Part shown: one piece after another, positions 32,785-40,540 of the stretch
Numbering within the stretch: position 1 is the first letter of the stretch
Layout of the letters: the number at the start of each line of letters is the position of its first letter
Source: Micrococcales bacterium
GTDB taxonomy: Bacteria; Actinomycetota; Actinomycetes; Actinomycetales; Cellulomonadaceae
Direction of reading: 5' to 3'
Assembly: GCA_009779195.1 (NCBI GenBank)
Contig: WRET01000021.1
Coordinates: 1-45,274, forward strand
Length of the DNA: 45,274 bases
Notes under the pieces: model-generated
Database searches by the model: none
What the model was told of the DNA's origin: nothing
The model's input: only the letters and a program-made list of their open reading frames with translations
Translations under genes and position numbers: made by a program

Positions 32785-32806
32785 GTTCATCTCCTGGTCA
32801 CGACGA
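32785..32806 (+). promoter_or_regulatory. PHO-box-like direct repeat upstream of phnG
   Basis: Two consecutive 11-base units, GTTCATCTCCT and GGTCACGACGA, matching the GTTCACC-N4 direct repeat bound by PhoP/RegX3-type phosphate response regulators in actinobacteria. Seventeen of 22 positions equal those of the site in front of phnD. It ends about 28 bases before a TAGCTT (32834-32839) that could be the -10 box; phnG starts at 32889. Confidence 0.6.
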
Positions 32807-32888
32807 TCCACCCGGGCGCTTCCCCAGCGTCGGTAGCTTCGGGATGTCAGCACCACGACCTGCCAGCACCGCGACAACGAGGAGAGCG

Positions 32889-33386
32889 ATGAACGACGCA
32901 GCACCTACGGTGATGGTGCGCCAGAGGGCAGCACGTGCCCTGGCGCGCGCCGACGCCTCGAGGCTCGCCGCGCACTGGGCCGCCTGGCCAGACCCTCCGA
33001 CGGTCGAGTACCTGCGCGGGCCTGAGGCTGGGCTCGTCATGGTGCAGGGACGTATCGGCGGCTCCGGCGACCGGTTCAACGTCGGTGAGGCGACGGTCAC
33101 ACGCGCCACAGCGGTGCTGCGCGGCGGCTGCTTGACCTGTGAGCAGGTCGGGACGAGCTATGTCTTGGGCTCTGACACCGAGCACGCAGGGCTGGCGGCG
33201 ATCTTCGACGCCCTCGTCGCCGACCCGGCGACCAGCCCGCGTGCCTTGGCTGAGGTCGTCGAGCCGCTCGAACGTGAGCACGAGCACGACGACGCCCGCG
33301 CCTGCGCCGAAGCCCGCGCCACCCAGGTCAACTTCCTCACAGTGGCCAGGGAGAACACCGCCGGTATGGAGGACGACGACCAATGA
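32889..33386 (+). CDS. phnG: C-P lyase core subunit PhnG
   Basis: 165 residues, normal PhnG size. 'EAGLVMVQGRIGGSGDRFNVGEATVTRATAVL' is the family core, cited here as GLVMVQGRIGG and FNVGEATVTRA. PhnG is the small subunit of the PhnGHIJ core complex and, with PhnH, PhnI and PhnL, is needed to place the phosphonate on the ribose of ATP (forming ribose 1-phosphonate 5-triphosphate). Start ATG 32889 follows GAGGAGAG; an earlier frame start at 32844 has no support. First gene of the operon, preceded by a PHO-box-like site; its stop overlaps the phnH start (ATGA). Confidence 0.94.
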   Translation: MNDAAPTVMVRQRAARALARADASRLAAHWAAWPDPPTVEYLRGPEAGLVMVQGRIGGSGDRFNVGEATVTRATAVLRGGCLTCEQVGTSYVLGSDTEHAGLAAIFDALVADPATSPRALAEVVEPLEREHEHDDARACAEARATQVNFLTVARENTAGMEDDDQ

Positions 33387-34003
33387 ACCTCAACCCCACC
33401 GTCCTGGCACCGGGTTTTGCCGACCGTGTCCACGACGCCCAGCAGACCTTCCGGGTGCTGCTCGACGCGTTCGCGCACCCGACGACGAGCCAGGTGCTGC
33501 GGTGCCAGGTCTCTGCCCCCGGGGCGTTGACCCAAGGTGCCGCCGCGTTGGTGCTGGCTCTGGCCGACGACTCCACACCGTTGTGGCTGGACCCGGCTTT
33601 GGCGTGCGACGCTGCTGTGACCGCGTGGCTGGAGTTCCACACCGGCGCCCGGGTCGTCAACGACCCGTCCGGCGCGGCGTTCGCCCTTGTCGCGGCACCA
33701 GCGTCCCTGCCCCCACTCGCTGTGTTCGCCTTGGGCACCGACGAGGCCCCGCACACGTCGACGACCGTCGTGGTGATGACCGGCCAACCCACCGACGAGG
33801 TGGTCCTCGGTGCTGAGGGTCCCGGGTTCGCAGAACCGACACTGTGGCGCTCGCCGTTCCCGCCCTGTTTCGCCCAGCAGTGGGCTGCCAACGCAGCGGT
33901 TTTCCCCCGCGGTGTGGACCTGGTGCTGGCCAGTGACGACGCGCTCGTGGCGCTACCACGTACAACCCGGCTGACCATGACCGACCACACGGAGGTGCGC
34001 TGA
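33383..34003 (+). CDS. phnH: C-P lyase core subunit PhnH
   Basis: 206 residues. PhnH-type start 'NPTVLAPGFADRVHDAQQTFR' (pieces APGFADRVHDAQ and QQTFR) and the later 'LALADDSTPLWLD' and 'LVLASDDALVALPRTTRL' segments. PhnH is a PLP-transferase-like fold without the catalytic residues that joins PhnG-PhnI-PhnJ in the core. Overlaps phnG by four bases and phnI by one, so it is translated in coupling. Confidence 0.94.
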   Translation: MNLNPTVLAPGFADRVHDAQQTFRVLLDAFAHPTTSQVLRCQVSAPGALTQGAAALVLALADDSTPLWLDPALACDAAVTAWLEFHTGARVVNDPSGAAFALVAAPASLPPLAVFALGTDEAPHTSTTVVVMTGQPTDEVVLGAEGPGFAEPTLWRSPFPPCFAQQWAANAAVFPRGVDLVLASDDALVALPRTTRLTMTDHTEVR

Positions 34004-35079
34004 TGTACGTCGCCGTCAAAGGTGGTGAGCAGGCCATCGCCAACGCCCATGCTCTGCTTGCCCAGCGTGGCCGCGGGACAGGCCCGCGGCTGGGCGCCGA
34101 CCAGGTCCGCGACCAGCTGGGCGTGCTGGTCTCGCGGGTGATGAGCGAAGGCTCCCTGTACGACGAGGACCTGGCTGCCAGGGCTGTGGTCCAGGCCCAA
34201 GGCGATGTGCTCGAGGCCGTCACCCTCGTGCGCACCTACCGCACGACGTTGCCACGGTTCGGCACCACGGCCGCGGTCGACACGGCCAGGCTCCCGTCCG
34301 AGCGGCGGGTGTCGGCGACGTTCAAGGACATCCCCGGTGGTCAACAGCTCGGGGCGACGTTCGACTACACGCACCGGTTGCTGGCAGAACCTGACCAGGG
34401 GCACGTCGACGCTGATTTCGACGAGGCCGAACCGATGGCCCGTGTCACCGACCTGCTCGGGGCTTCGGCGCTCATCGAACCGGCCAGCAGTGACGAGTCA
34501 GACCCTGACCCGGCGGACCTGACCCGCGACCCGACGGTGTTCCCCATGTCACGGGCTGAGCGTATGCAGGCCTTGGCCCGCGGCGACGAGGGTTTCTTGC
34601 TCTCCATGGGTTACTCCACGTTGCGTGGTTACGGCGGCTCGCACCCGTTCGTCGGGGAGGTGCGGGTCGGGCAGGTCGAGGTCGAGCTGGACGTCCCCGA
34701 GCTGGGTTTCGCCGTGTGTATCGGCCGGATCGAAGTCACCGAGTGCCAGATGGTCGCGCAGTTCGTCGGGAGCTCGTCGGTCCCACCGATGTTCACCCGC
34801 GGCTACGGGCTGGCTTTCGGGCGTTCCGAGCGCAAAGCGATGTCGATGTCGCTGGTCGACCGGGCTCTGCGGGCCGAAGAGCTCGGCGAGCGCGCTGTGG
34901 CGCCGGCCAACGACGAGGAGTTCGTCGTCGAGCATGCCGACAACGTCCAGGCGAGCGGTTTCGTCGAGCACCTCAAGCTACCCCACTACGTGGATTTCCA
35001 GGCCGAGCTGGCGTTGCTGCGCACGATGCACGACGAGTCCCCACAACCCGAGTCCCCACAACCGCAGGAGACGCGATGA
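34003..35079 (+). CDS. phnI: C-P lyase core subunit PhnI
   Basis: 358 residues, standard. Begins 'MYVAVKGGEQAIANAHALL' as in all PhnI, with the later 'LSMGYSTLRGYGGSHPFVGEVRVG' region (pieces GYSTLRGYGGSHPF, GEVRVG) and 'GRIEVTECQMVAQF'. PhnI is the nucleosidase-like subunit that displaces adenine from ATP to make the phosphonate-ribose link with PhnG/H/L. Junctions TGATG with phnH and ATGA with phnJ. Confidence 0.95.
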   Translation: MYVAVKGGEQAIANAHALLAQRGRGTGPRLGADQVRDQLGVLVSRVMSEGSLYDEDLAARAVVQAQGDVLEAVTLVRTYRTTLPRFGTTAAVDTARLPSERRVSATFKDIPGGQQLGATFDYTHRLLAEPDQGHVDADFDEAEPMARVTDLLGASALIEPASSDESDPDPADLTRDPTVFPMSRAERMQALARGDEGFLLSMGYSTLRGYGGSHPFVGEVRVGQVEVELDVPELGFAVCIGRIEVTECQMVAQFVGSSSVPPMFTRGYGLAFGRSERKAMSMSLVDRALRAEELGERAVAPANDEEFVVEHADNVQASGFVEHLKLPHYVDFQAELALLRTMHDESPQPESPQPQETR

Positions 35080-36881
35080 CCATCGAAGCCGTCCAGGTGC
35101 CAGCGAACACCCAGGCGTCGTACCCGCGGATCGAGTACAACGAGGCGTACCTCGACGAGCAGACCAAACGTGTGATCCGCCGCGCCCTGCTCAAAGCTGT
35201 GGCCGTCCCCGGGTTCCAGGTGCCGTTTGCCAGCCGTGAGGTCCCTATGCCCCGCGGGTGGGGGACCGGAGGGGTGCAGGTCACCGCGTCGGTCGTCGGG
35301 CCTGACGATGTCCTCAAAGTCATCGACCAGGGCGCTGACGACACCACCAACGCGGTGAGCATCCGCCAGTTCTTCGCCAAGGTCGCCTCCTGCACGACCA
35401 CGACCCGCACCGACGAGGCGAGCGTCATCCAGACCCGGCACCGCATTCCCGAGAAACCCTTGTCGCAGAACCAGACCATGGTCTACCAGGTGCCCACACC
35501 TGAACCTCTGCGCTGGTTGGAGCCACGCGAGTCCGAAACCCGCCGCCTGCACGCCTTGGGCGACTACGGGCTCATGTACGTCAAGCTCTACGAGGACATC
35601 GCACGGTACGGGCATATCGCCAAGACCTACGACTACCCGGTGGTCGTCAACGGCCGGTACATGATGGCCCCGTCGCCGATCCCCAGCTTTGACAACCCCA
35701 AGCTCCACCGTTCGCCCGCCCTGCACCTGTTCGGCGCCGGGCGCGAAAAACGGATCTACGCCGTGCCCCCGTACACCGACGTGGTGAGTATCGACTTCGA
35801 GGACTTCGGTTTCGAACCGCAGAAGTTCTCCACCCCGTGCGCGATCTGCGGGTCCGTCGGGGTGTACATGGACGAGGTCGTCGTGGACGACTCGGGCCGG
35901 TCGATCTTCGTGTGCTCCGACACCGACCACTGCGAACGCACCGCTGGCGGCCAGGAACCAGAGCCAGCACCGCCGTGCTGCGCGGTCGCGACCGTGCAGG
36001 GCACCTCTGCCGCGCAGGACGCTTCGGACGTCGGCGCGCACGACGACACGTCGGTGCACCTGGTGCAGCACCCGGCAAGGCTCGCCGTGGGCCAGCCGGC
36101 CAAGACCACCGAAGGACCGTTGCTGTCGGTCACCGATGCCGGGCACCGGTACGGGCAACGGTTCGGGTGCCGCGGCGTCGGGTTCGACCTGTGGCCTGGT
36201 GAGGTCTTGGCTGTCGTCGGCGAGTCAGGGTCGGGTAAGTCGACGCTGCTGGGGATGCTCTCGCAGCGGTTGAGCACCGACACCGGGTCAGTGCGCTACC
36301 GCACCGAACCGGACAAGCTCGTGTCCTTGACGGACCTGTCCGAACGTGAGGTGCGCACGCTGTGGCGCACCCACTGGGGTTTCGTCCACCAGGACGCCGC
36401 CGACGGGCTGCGTATGCATGTGAGCGCTGGTGGGAACATCGGCGAACCGTTGATGGCCAACGGGTGGCGCCACTACGGCAAGATCCGCGCCAAGGCCACC
36501 GAGTGGCTGGAGAAAGTCGAGATCCCCGTCGACCGTATCGACGACGCGCCTGCGACGTTCTCCGGCGGTATGCGCCAGCGGCTGCAGATCGCACGCAACC
36601 TCGTGGTCGGCCCGCGTCTGGTGTTCATGGACGAACCGACCTCCGGCCTGGACGTGTCGGTGCAGGCCCGGTTGCTGGACCTCATCCGGTCGCTGGTCGC
36701 CGAGCTCGGCCTGGCGGTCGTGGTCGTCACCCACGACCTGGCGGTGGCGCGGCTGATCTCGCACCGCACCCTCGTGATGAAAGACGGCGAGGTCGTCGAG
36801 TCGGGCCTGACCGACCGGGTCCTCGACGACCCGCAGGCCGCCTACACCCAGCTGCTCGTCTCTTCGATCCTCCAAGGATGA
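35076..36881 (+). CDS. phnJ-phnK: C-P lyase PhnJ fused to ABC ATPase PhnK
   Basis: 601 residues in one uninterrupted frame. Residues 1-287 are PhnJ, the radical SAM subunit that breaks the C-P bond: Cys255-x2-Cys258-x21-Cys280 ligate the 4Fe-4S cluster, Cys286 matches the thiyl-radical Cys272 of E. coli, and Gly46 (VAVPGFQVPF) the glycyl-radical Gly32. After a 60-residue Ala/Asp/Pro-rich linker comes PhnK, a complete ABC ATPase: Walker A GESGSGKST (382-390), signature SGGMRQRLQ, Walker B LVFMDEPTSGLD, H-loop VTHDLAV. In E. coli these are separate proteins, and PhnK docks on PhnJ in the core complex, so the fusion is structurally sensible. An in-frame GTG at 36087 with AAGG six bases before could additionally yield free PhnK (264 residues). 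Overlaps phnI and phnL by ATGA. Confidence 0.93.
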   Translation: MTIEAVQVPANTQASYPRIEYNEAYLDEQTKRVIRRALLKAVAVPGFQVPFASREVPMPRGWGTGGVQVTASVVGPDDVLKVIDQGADDTTNAVSIRQFFAKVASCTTTTRTDEASVIQTRHRIPEKPLSQNQTMVYQVPTPEPLRWLEPRESETRRLHALGDYGLMYVKLYEDIARYGHIAKTYDYPVVVNGRYMMAPSPIPSFDNPKLHRSPALHLFGAGREKRIYAVPPYTDVVSIDFEDFGFEPQKFSTPCAICGSVGVYMDEVVVDDSGRSIFVCSDTDHCERTAGGQEPEPAPPCCAVATVQGTSAAQDASDVGAHDDTSVHLVQHPARLAVGQPAKTTEGPLLSVTDAGHRYGQRFGCRGVGFDLWPGEVLAVVGESGSGKSTLLGMLSQRLSTDTGSVRYRTEPDKLVSLTDLSEREVRTLWRTHWGFVHQDAADGLRMHVSAGGNIGEPLMANGWRHYGKIRAKATEWLEKVEIPVDRIDDAPATFSGGMRQRLQIARNLVVGPRLVFMDEPTSGLDVSVQARLLDLIRSLVAELGLAVVVVTHDLAVARLISHRTLVMKDGEVVESGLTDRVLDDPQAAYTQLLVSSILQG

Positions 36882-37618
36882 CCATGATCTCGATCCCCGA
36901 TACCCCAGGCCCGGTCCTGTCGGTGCACGGCGTGGACAAGACCTTCACCATGCACCTGCAGAGCGGACAACGGCTGCCCGTCCTGCGTGGTCTGACCTTC
37001 GACGTGGGACGCGGCGAGTGCGTCGTGCTCGCGGGGGAGTCAGGCGCCGGGAAGAGCTCGGTGCTCAAGATGGTTTTCGGCAGCTACCGTGTCGAGGCCG
37101 GGTCGATCATGCTCGACGGCGCTGACGGCCCGGTGGACCTGGCCACGGCCAGCCCCCGCGAGGTGCTCGCCGCACGCCGCGACACCATCGGCTACGTCAG
37201 CCAGTTCTTGCGGGCCGTCCCCCGGGTGCCAGCGCTCCAGGTGGTCGCCGAACCGCTGGTCGCACGGGGTGTGCCACGTGAGGAGGCCCACGAGCGGGCG
37301 GCCGGGCTGCTCTCGCGGCTGTCGATCCCTGGTCGTCTGTGGGCTCTGCCCCCGGCCACGTTCTCCGGTGGTGAGCAGCAACGTGTGAACATCGCCCGCG
37401 GGTTCATCACCGGGCACCAGCTGTTGCTGCTGGACGAACCGACCGCATCTTTGGACGCCCGTAACCGAGAGACCGTCGTCGAGCTGATCCGCGCCGAGCT
37501 GGACCGTGGGGTGGGGATGCTCGCCATCTTCCACGACGCTGACGTGCGTGAGGCTGTCGCCGACCGTGTGGTCGACGTCGAAGCGTTCGCACCGCAGCTG
37601 GCCCTGGTGGCGCCATGA
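36878..37618 (+). CDS. phnL: C-P lyase ABC-type subunit PhnL
   Basis: 246 residues, ABC ATPase fold with the PhnL pattern: 'FTMHLQSGQRLPVLRGLTF' near the start, Walker A GESGAGKSS, 'YVSQFLRAVPRVPALQVV' after the first half, signature 'FSGGEQQRVNIARGF' and Walker B 'LLLLDEPTASLD', H-loop 'IFHDADV' (His followed by Asp-Ala-Asp as usual for PhnL). It is required with PhnG/H/I for the first coupling step and stacks on PhnK in the complex. Starts ATG 36878 (overlaps the phnJ-phnK stop); a second ATG lies six bases on. Followed by an overlapping DUF1045 gene. Confidence 0.94.
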   Translation: MTMISIPDTPGPVLSVHGVDKTFTMHLQSGQRLPVLRGLTFDVGRGECVVLAGESGAGKSSVLKMVFGSYRVEAGSIMLDGADGPVDLATASPREVLAARRDTIGYVSQFLRAVPRVPALQVVAEPLVARGVPREEAHERAAGLLSRLSIPGRLWALPPATFSGGEQQRVNIARGFITGHQLLLLDEPTASLDARNRETVVELIRAELDRGVGMLAIFHDADVREAVADRVVDVEAFAPQLALVAP

Positions 37619-38439
37619 GCGCCACACCGTCGTGGCTGTGCAAGAGGTACGCGGTGTACCTCTTGCCAGGGGCGTTGTCGCCTGACCCGGTCCGGACGCT
37701 GGCGGAGTCGTGGCTCGGCCGCTCCGTCGACGGACGGTTCGTCGACCCGGCGGTCCCCTCTGGCTGGACCCGTGAGCAGGTCGACGCGATCACCGTCGAC
37801 GCCCGCCGGTACGGGTTCCACGCAACACTGCGGGCTCCGTTCCGCCTCGCCGACGACGTCACGACGGGCGACCTGGAGACGAGGGTGTCGGACCTGGCGC
37901 GGCACACGGCCAGCACGACGATGCCCCGGCTCGAGCTGGTGCTGCTCGACGGGTTCTACGCGCTGGTCCCCGGGGCGCCAGCCACAGGTCTGGACGCCCT
38001 GGCTGCGTCAGTCGTGCGCAACACCGACGACCTGCGCGCCCCGCTGACCGAGGCTGAACGTGCGCGCCGGCGCCCTGAGCGGCTCACCGCCGCCCAGCGC
38101 GGCCTGCTCGACCTGTGGGGATACCCGTATGTGCTCGACGAGTTCCGCGCGCACCTGACGCTGACCGACCACATCGCCGAAGTGGACCGTCCACGTGTGG
38201 GTGCGGCCCTCGCTGAGCACTTCGACGGGTACCTGTCAGGAGGGTTCGCAGGGTTCGGCTCCCGGGACGTGCAGGTCGACGCCTTGTGCGTCTACAGCGA
38301 ACCCGAACCTGGGGCGCCGTTCGTCCTGCGGTCTGTGCACCAGCTCGAAGGCCGCACGACCCTGCCAGACCGCGCACAACCAGCCCGGCCCGTGATGGCC
38401 CACAACGCCGACCGTGGTCCCGTCGGGGCCTCGGTATGA
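37615..38439 (+). CDS. DUF1045 protein, 2H phosphoesterase of phosphonate operons
   Basis: 274 residues. Two H-x-T/S motifs, His69-Ala-Thr71 (GFHATLRAPF) and His180-Leu-Thr182 (AHLTLTDH), define a 2H phosphoesterase fold; the DUF1045/TIGR03223 family occurs almost only in C-P lyase operons. No phnP is seen in this locus, so this protein probably opens the 5-phosphoribosyl 1,2-cyclic phosphate made by PhnJ; that role is inference from fold and context. It overlaps phnL by four bases and is followed by a short duplicated hairpin before phnM. Confidence 0.88.
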   Translation: MSATPSWLCKRYAVYLLPGALSPDPVRTLAESWLGRSVDGRFVDPAVPSGWTREQVDAITVDARRYGFHATLRAPFRLADDVTTGDLETRVSDLARHTASTTMPRLELVLLDGFYALVPGAPATGLDALAASVVRNTDDLRAPLTEAERARRRPERLTAAQRGLLDLWGYPYVLDEFRAHLTLTDHIAEVDRPRVGAALAEHFDGYLSGGFAGFGSRDVQVDALCVYSEPEPGAPFVLRSVHQLEGRTTLPDRAQPARPVMAHNADRGPVGASV

Positions 38440-38460
38440 ACGGTGGCCCCGTCGGGGCCT
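38414..38460 (+). repeat. Short tandem duplication/hairpins before phnM
   Basis: GTGGTCCCGTCGGGGCCT (38414) recurs at 38443 as GTGGCCCCGTCGGGGCCT, period 29 bases. The second copy folds as GGCCCC-GTC-GGGGCC hairpin. It covers the stop of the DUF1045 gene and is the only gap of any size within the operon; it may attenuate phnM expression. Confidence 0.55.
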
Positions 38461-38481
38461 TGATGAGGGAGAGGAACAACG

Positions 38482-39678
38482 ATGAGCTCCACTGTGCAGA
38501 CACGTCGCCAGCACCTGGCTGAAGACGTGCGTACCGAAACGGTCCTGACCAACGCGCAGGTCGTCCTGGCCGACGATGTGATCACCGGTACCGTCGTCTG
38601 GCGCGACGGGGTGATCACCGACGTCGACGAAGGTGTTGTCGGCTGCGGCGAAGACTGCGACGGCGACTACCTGCTGCCCGGTGTCGTCGAGCTGCATACC
38701 GACCACCTGGAGTACCACTTCGAACCACGGCCAGGCACCCAGTGGGACCCTGTGCCTGCGGTGCTCGCCCACGACGCCCAGATGACCGCCGCGGGTGTGA
38801 CCACCGTGTTCGACGCGGTCCGTGTCGGGTCGTCACCAGGGGCGAACGACCCCGCGCCAGCCAACGCGCACCGTCTGGCCGAGGCGGTCACCCACTCGTG
38901 CGCAGCGGGGCTGCTGCGCGCCGACCACTACATCCACCTGCGGTGCGAAGTGTCGGCGCCTGACTGCCTGGACTCGTTCGAGTCGTTCGAAGACGACCCG
39001 TACGTGCGTCTCGCCTCGCTCATGGACCACACGCCAGGGGAACGCCAGTACGCCGACATCGAGGCGTTCCGCACCTACGTCATCGGCAAGCGGCAGATCA
39101 CCGACGCCGAGTTCGACAGCCACGTGGCGACGTTGCGTACCACCTCAGCGCAGTACTCCGACGTGCACCGCCACGCCATCTCCCAACGTGCCCACGCCTT
39201 GGGGATCACATTGGCCACCCACGACGACGCCACGGCGGCGCACGTCGCCGAGTCGGTGTCCCTCGGGGTCGGTATCGCCGAGTTCCCCACGACCGTGGAA
39301 GCCGCCCGCGCCGCCGCCGACGCTGGGCAGCTGGTCGTCATGGGTGCACCGAACGTCGTGCGCGGAGGGTCGCAGTCAGGCAACGTCGCCGCGTCCGAAC
39401 TGCTCAGCCTCGGGTTGCTGCATGTGCTGTCGTCGGACTACGTGCCTGCGAGCGGGTTGCAGGCAGTGCTTGGCCTGGCCGCGGAAGGGCTCTTGCCGAT
39501 CGAGCAGGGTGTGCACCTGTTGAGCACCAACCCCGCCCGTGCTGTGGACCTGCACGACCGCGGCGAGATCGCCCTTGGTCTGCGCGCAGACGTCGTCCGG
39601 GTGCACAGGCACGCTGCCGGGGCGCTGCACGTGCCGGTGGTGCGCGCCGTGTGGCGTGAAGGGTCGCGGGTCGCATGA
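38482..39678 (+). CDS. phnM: Ribose 1-methylphosphonate 5-triphosphate diphosphatase PhnM
   Basis: 398 residues, amidohydrolase superfamily. Metal-binding 'ELHTDHLEYH' near residue 73, 'YIHLRCEVSAPDC' near 150, 'THDDATAAHVAES' near 245 and the C-terminal 'SDYVPASGLQAV' near 320 with its conserved SDY, as in E. coli PhnM. It removes pyrophosphate from the 5-triphosphate to give the PhnJ substrate. Start ATG 38482 with GAGGAAC upstream. Overlaps phnN by four bases. Confidence 0.95.
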   Translation: MSSTVQTRRQHLAEDVRTETVLTNAQVVLADDVITGTVVWRDGVITDVDEGVVGCGEDCDGDYLLPGVVELHTDHLEYHFEPRPGTQWDPVPAVLAHDAQMTAAGVTTVFDAVRVGSSPGANDPAPANAHRLAEAVTHSCAAGLLRADHYIHLRCEVSAPDCLDSFESFEDDPYVRLASLMDHTPGERQYADIEAFRTYVIGKRQITDAEFDSHVATLRTTSAQYSDVHRHAISQRAHALGITLATHDDATAAHVAESVSLGVGIAEFPTTVEAARAAADAGQLVVMGAPNVVRGGSQSGNVAASELLSLGLLHVLSSDYVPASGLQAVLGLAAEGLLPIEQGVHLLSTNPARAVDLHDRGEIALGLRADVVRVHRHAAGALHVPVVRAVWREGSRVA

Positions 39679-40295
39679 GCCCGGCGGCAGCCGGGCCAGC
39701 CGCCGACCGCAAGGTCGGGCCGGGGGCGTTCGTCGCGGTCGTCGGAGCCAGCGGTGTGGGCAAGGACAGCCTCATCGCCTACGCCGCTGGACGTCTGGGA
39801 CCGCTGGTCATGGTCCCGCGGCGTGTCATCACCCGCCCAGCAGGCCCAGGTGAAGACCACCTGCCGGTGACCAAGGACGAGTTCGCCAACGCCCTGGCCG
39901 AAGGCGCTTTCGCCTGCCACTGGGACGCCCACGGTCTGCGCTACGGACTGCCCGCGTGCGTCGACGACGTGGTCCGTGACGGCCGCGTCGTCGTGGCGAA
40001 CGTGTCGCGCACAGTTCTGGACGACCTCGCCGGCCGTTACGACGACCTGCGCGTCGTCTTGGTCACAGCTGCTGAACGCGTCCGGGCCCACCGCCTGTCG
40101 CGCCGTGGACGTGAGACCCGCGACGAGGTCACCCGCCGCCTCGACCGCGACGACCCCGCCCCTGGTCACAAAGCCGACCTCACCATCATCAACAACGGCA
40201 GCCTTGCCGAAGCCGGCGACGTCCTGACCACCTTTCTCGAACCTACCGGCGAGATGTCGAGGACGATCCGCGCTGAAGTGGACGCCACCGCCTGA
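39675..40295 (+). CDS. phnN: Ribose 1,5-bisphosphokinase PhnN
   Basis: 206 residues. P-loop GASGVGKDS (24-32) with the Lys-Asp typical of PhnN, 'RRVITRPAGPGEDHLPVTKDEF' (in pieces RRVITRPAGPGEDH and VTKDEF), 'FACHWDAHGLRYGLP' and 'VVVANVSRTVLDDL' as in guanylate-kinase-like PhnN. It phosphorylates ribose 1,5-bisphosphate to PRPP, returning the sugar to metabolism. Last gene of the first phn unit. Confidence 0.94.
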   Translation: MSPAAAGPAADRKVGPGAFVAVVGASGVGKDSLIAYAAGRLGPLVMVPRRVITRPAGPGEDHLPVTKDEFANALAEGAFACHWDAHGLRYGLPACVDDVVRDGRVVVANVSRTVLDDLAGRYDDLRVVLVTAAERVRAHRLSRRGRETRDEVTRRLDRDDPAPGHKADLTIINNGSLAEAGDVLTTFLEPTGEMSRTIRAEVDATA

Positions 40296-40313
40296 ACACC
40301 GGCGGCCAGCCGA

Positions 40314-40377
40314 GCCGGGACGGTGGCGGGACCGTTCCGCCGCTTTCTCCTCGGCGAGATCCGCCCGCTGTCCCGGC
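40314..40377. repeat. Degenerate palindrome after phnN, possible terminator
   Basis: GCCGGGAC (40314-40321) pairs with GTCCCGGC (40370-40377), with internal ACGGT/ACCGT and GCCGAG/CTCGGC pairing. The sequence GACGGTGGCGGGACCGTTCC resembles, with two changes, the arm of the 94-bp element at 26936, so it may be a decayed copy. It separates phnN from the phnD promoter. Confidence 0.45.
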
Positions 40378-40434
40378 CTCCTCACTCTTGCGATTTCAGG
40401 GTTCTGGCCTGGGAGAACGTACAGGCCGGAGGAT

Positions 40435-40478
40435 GTTCACCTCGTGGTCACCTGGGTGTGGTGGTGGTTTCACCAGCG
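40435..40478 (+). promoter_or_regulatory. PHO-box-like direct repeats upstream of phnD
   Basis: GTTCACCTCGT and GGTCACCTGGG are adjacent 11-base units at 40435-40456, fitting the GTTCACC-N4 PhoP/RegX3-type repeat. A further unit, TTTCACCAGCG at 40468-40478, lies exactly three periods after the first, with one degenerate unit between. TAGTTT (40484-40489) is a plausible -10 box; phnD starts about 50 bases later. Confidence 0.68.
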
Positions 40479-40540
40479 GTGTCTAGTTTGGCCGGTGACA
40501 CACGGATCTCGATATGAACGTGTGCAGAACCGAAAGGCTC

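Noticed and set aside
40514..40540. Upstream ATG as the phnD start
   Set aside because: It adds nine residues before an already complete signal peptide and lies upstream of the only ribosome-site candidate.
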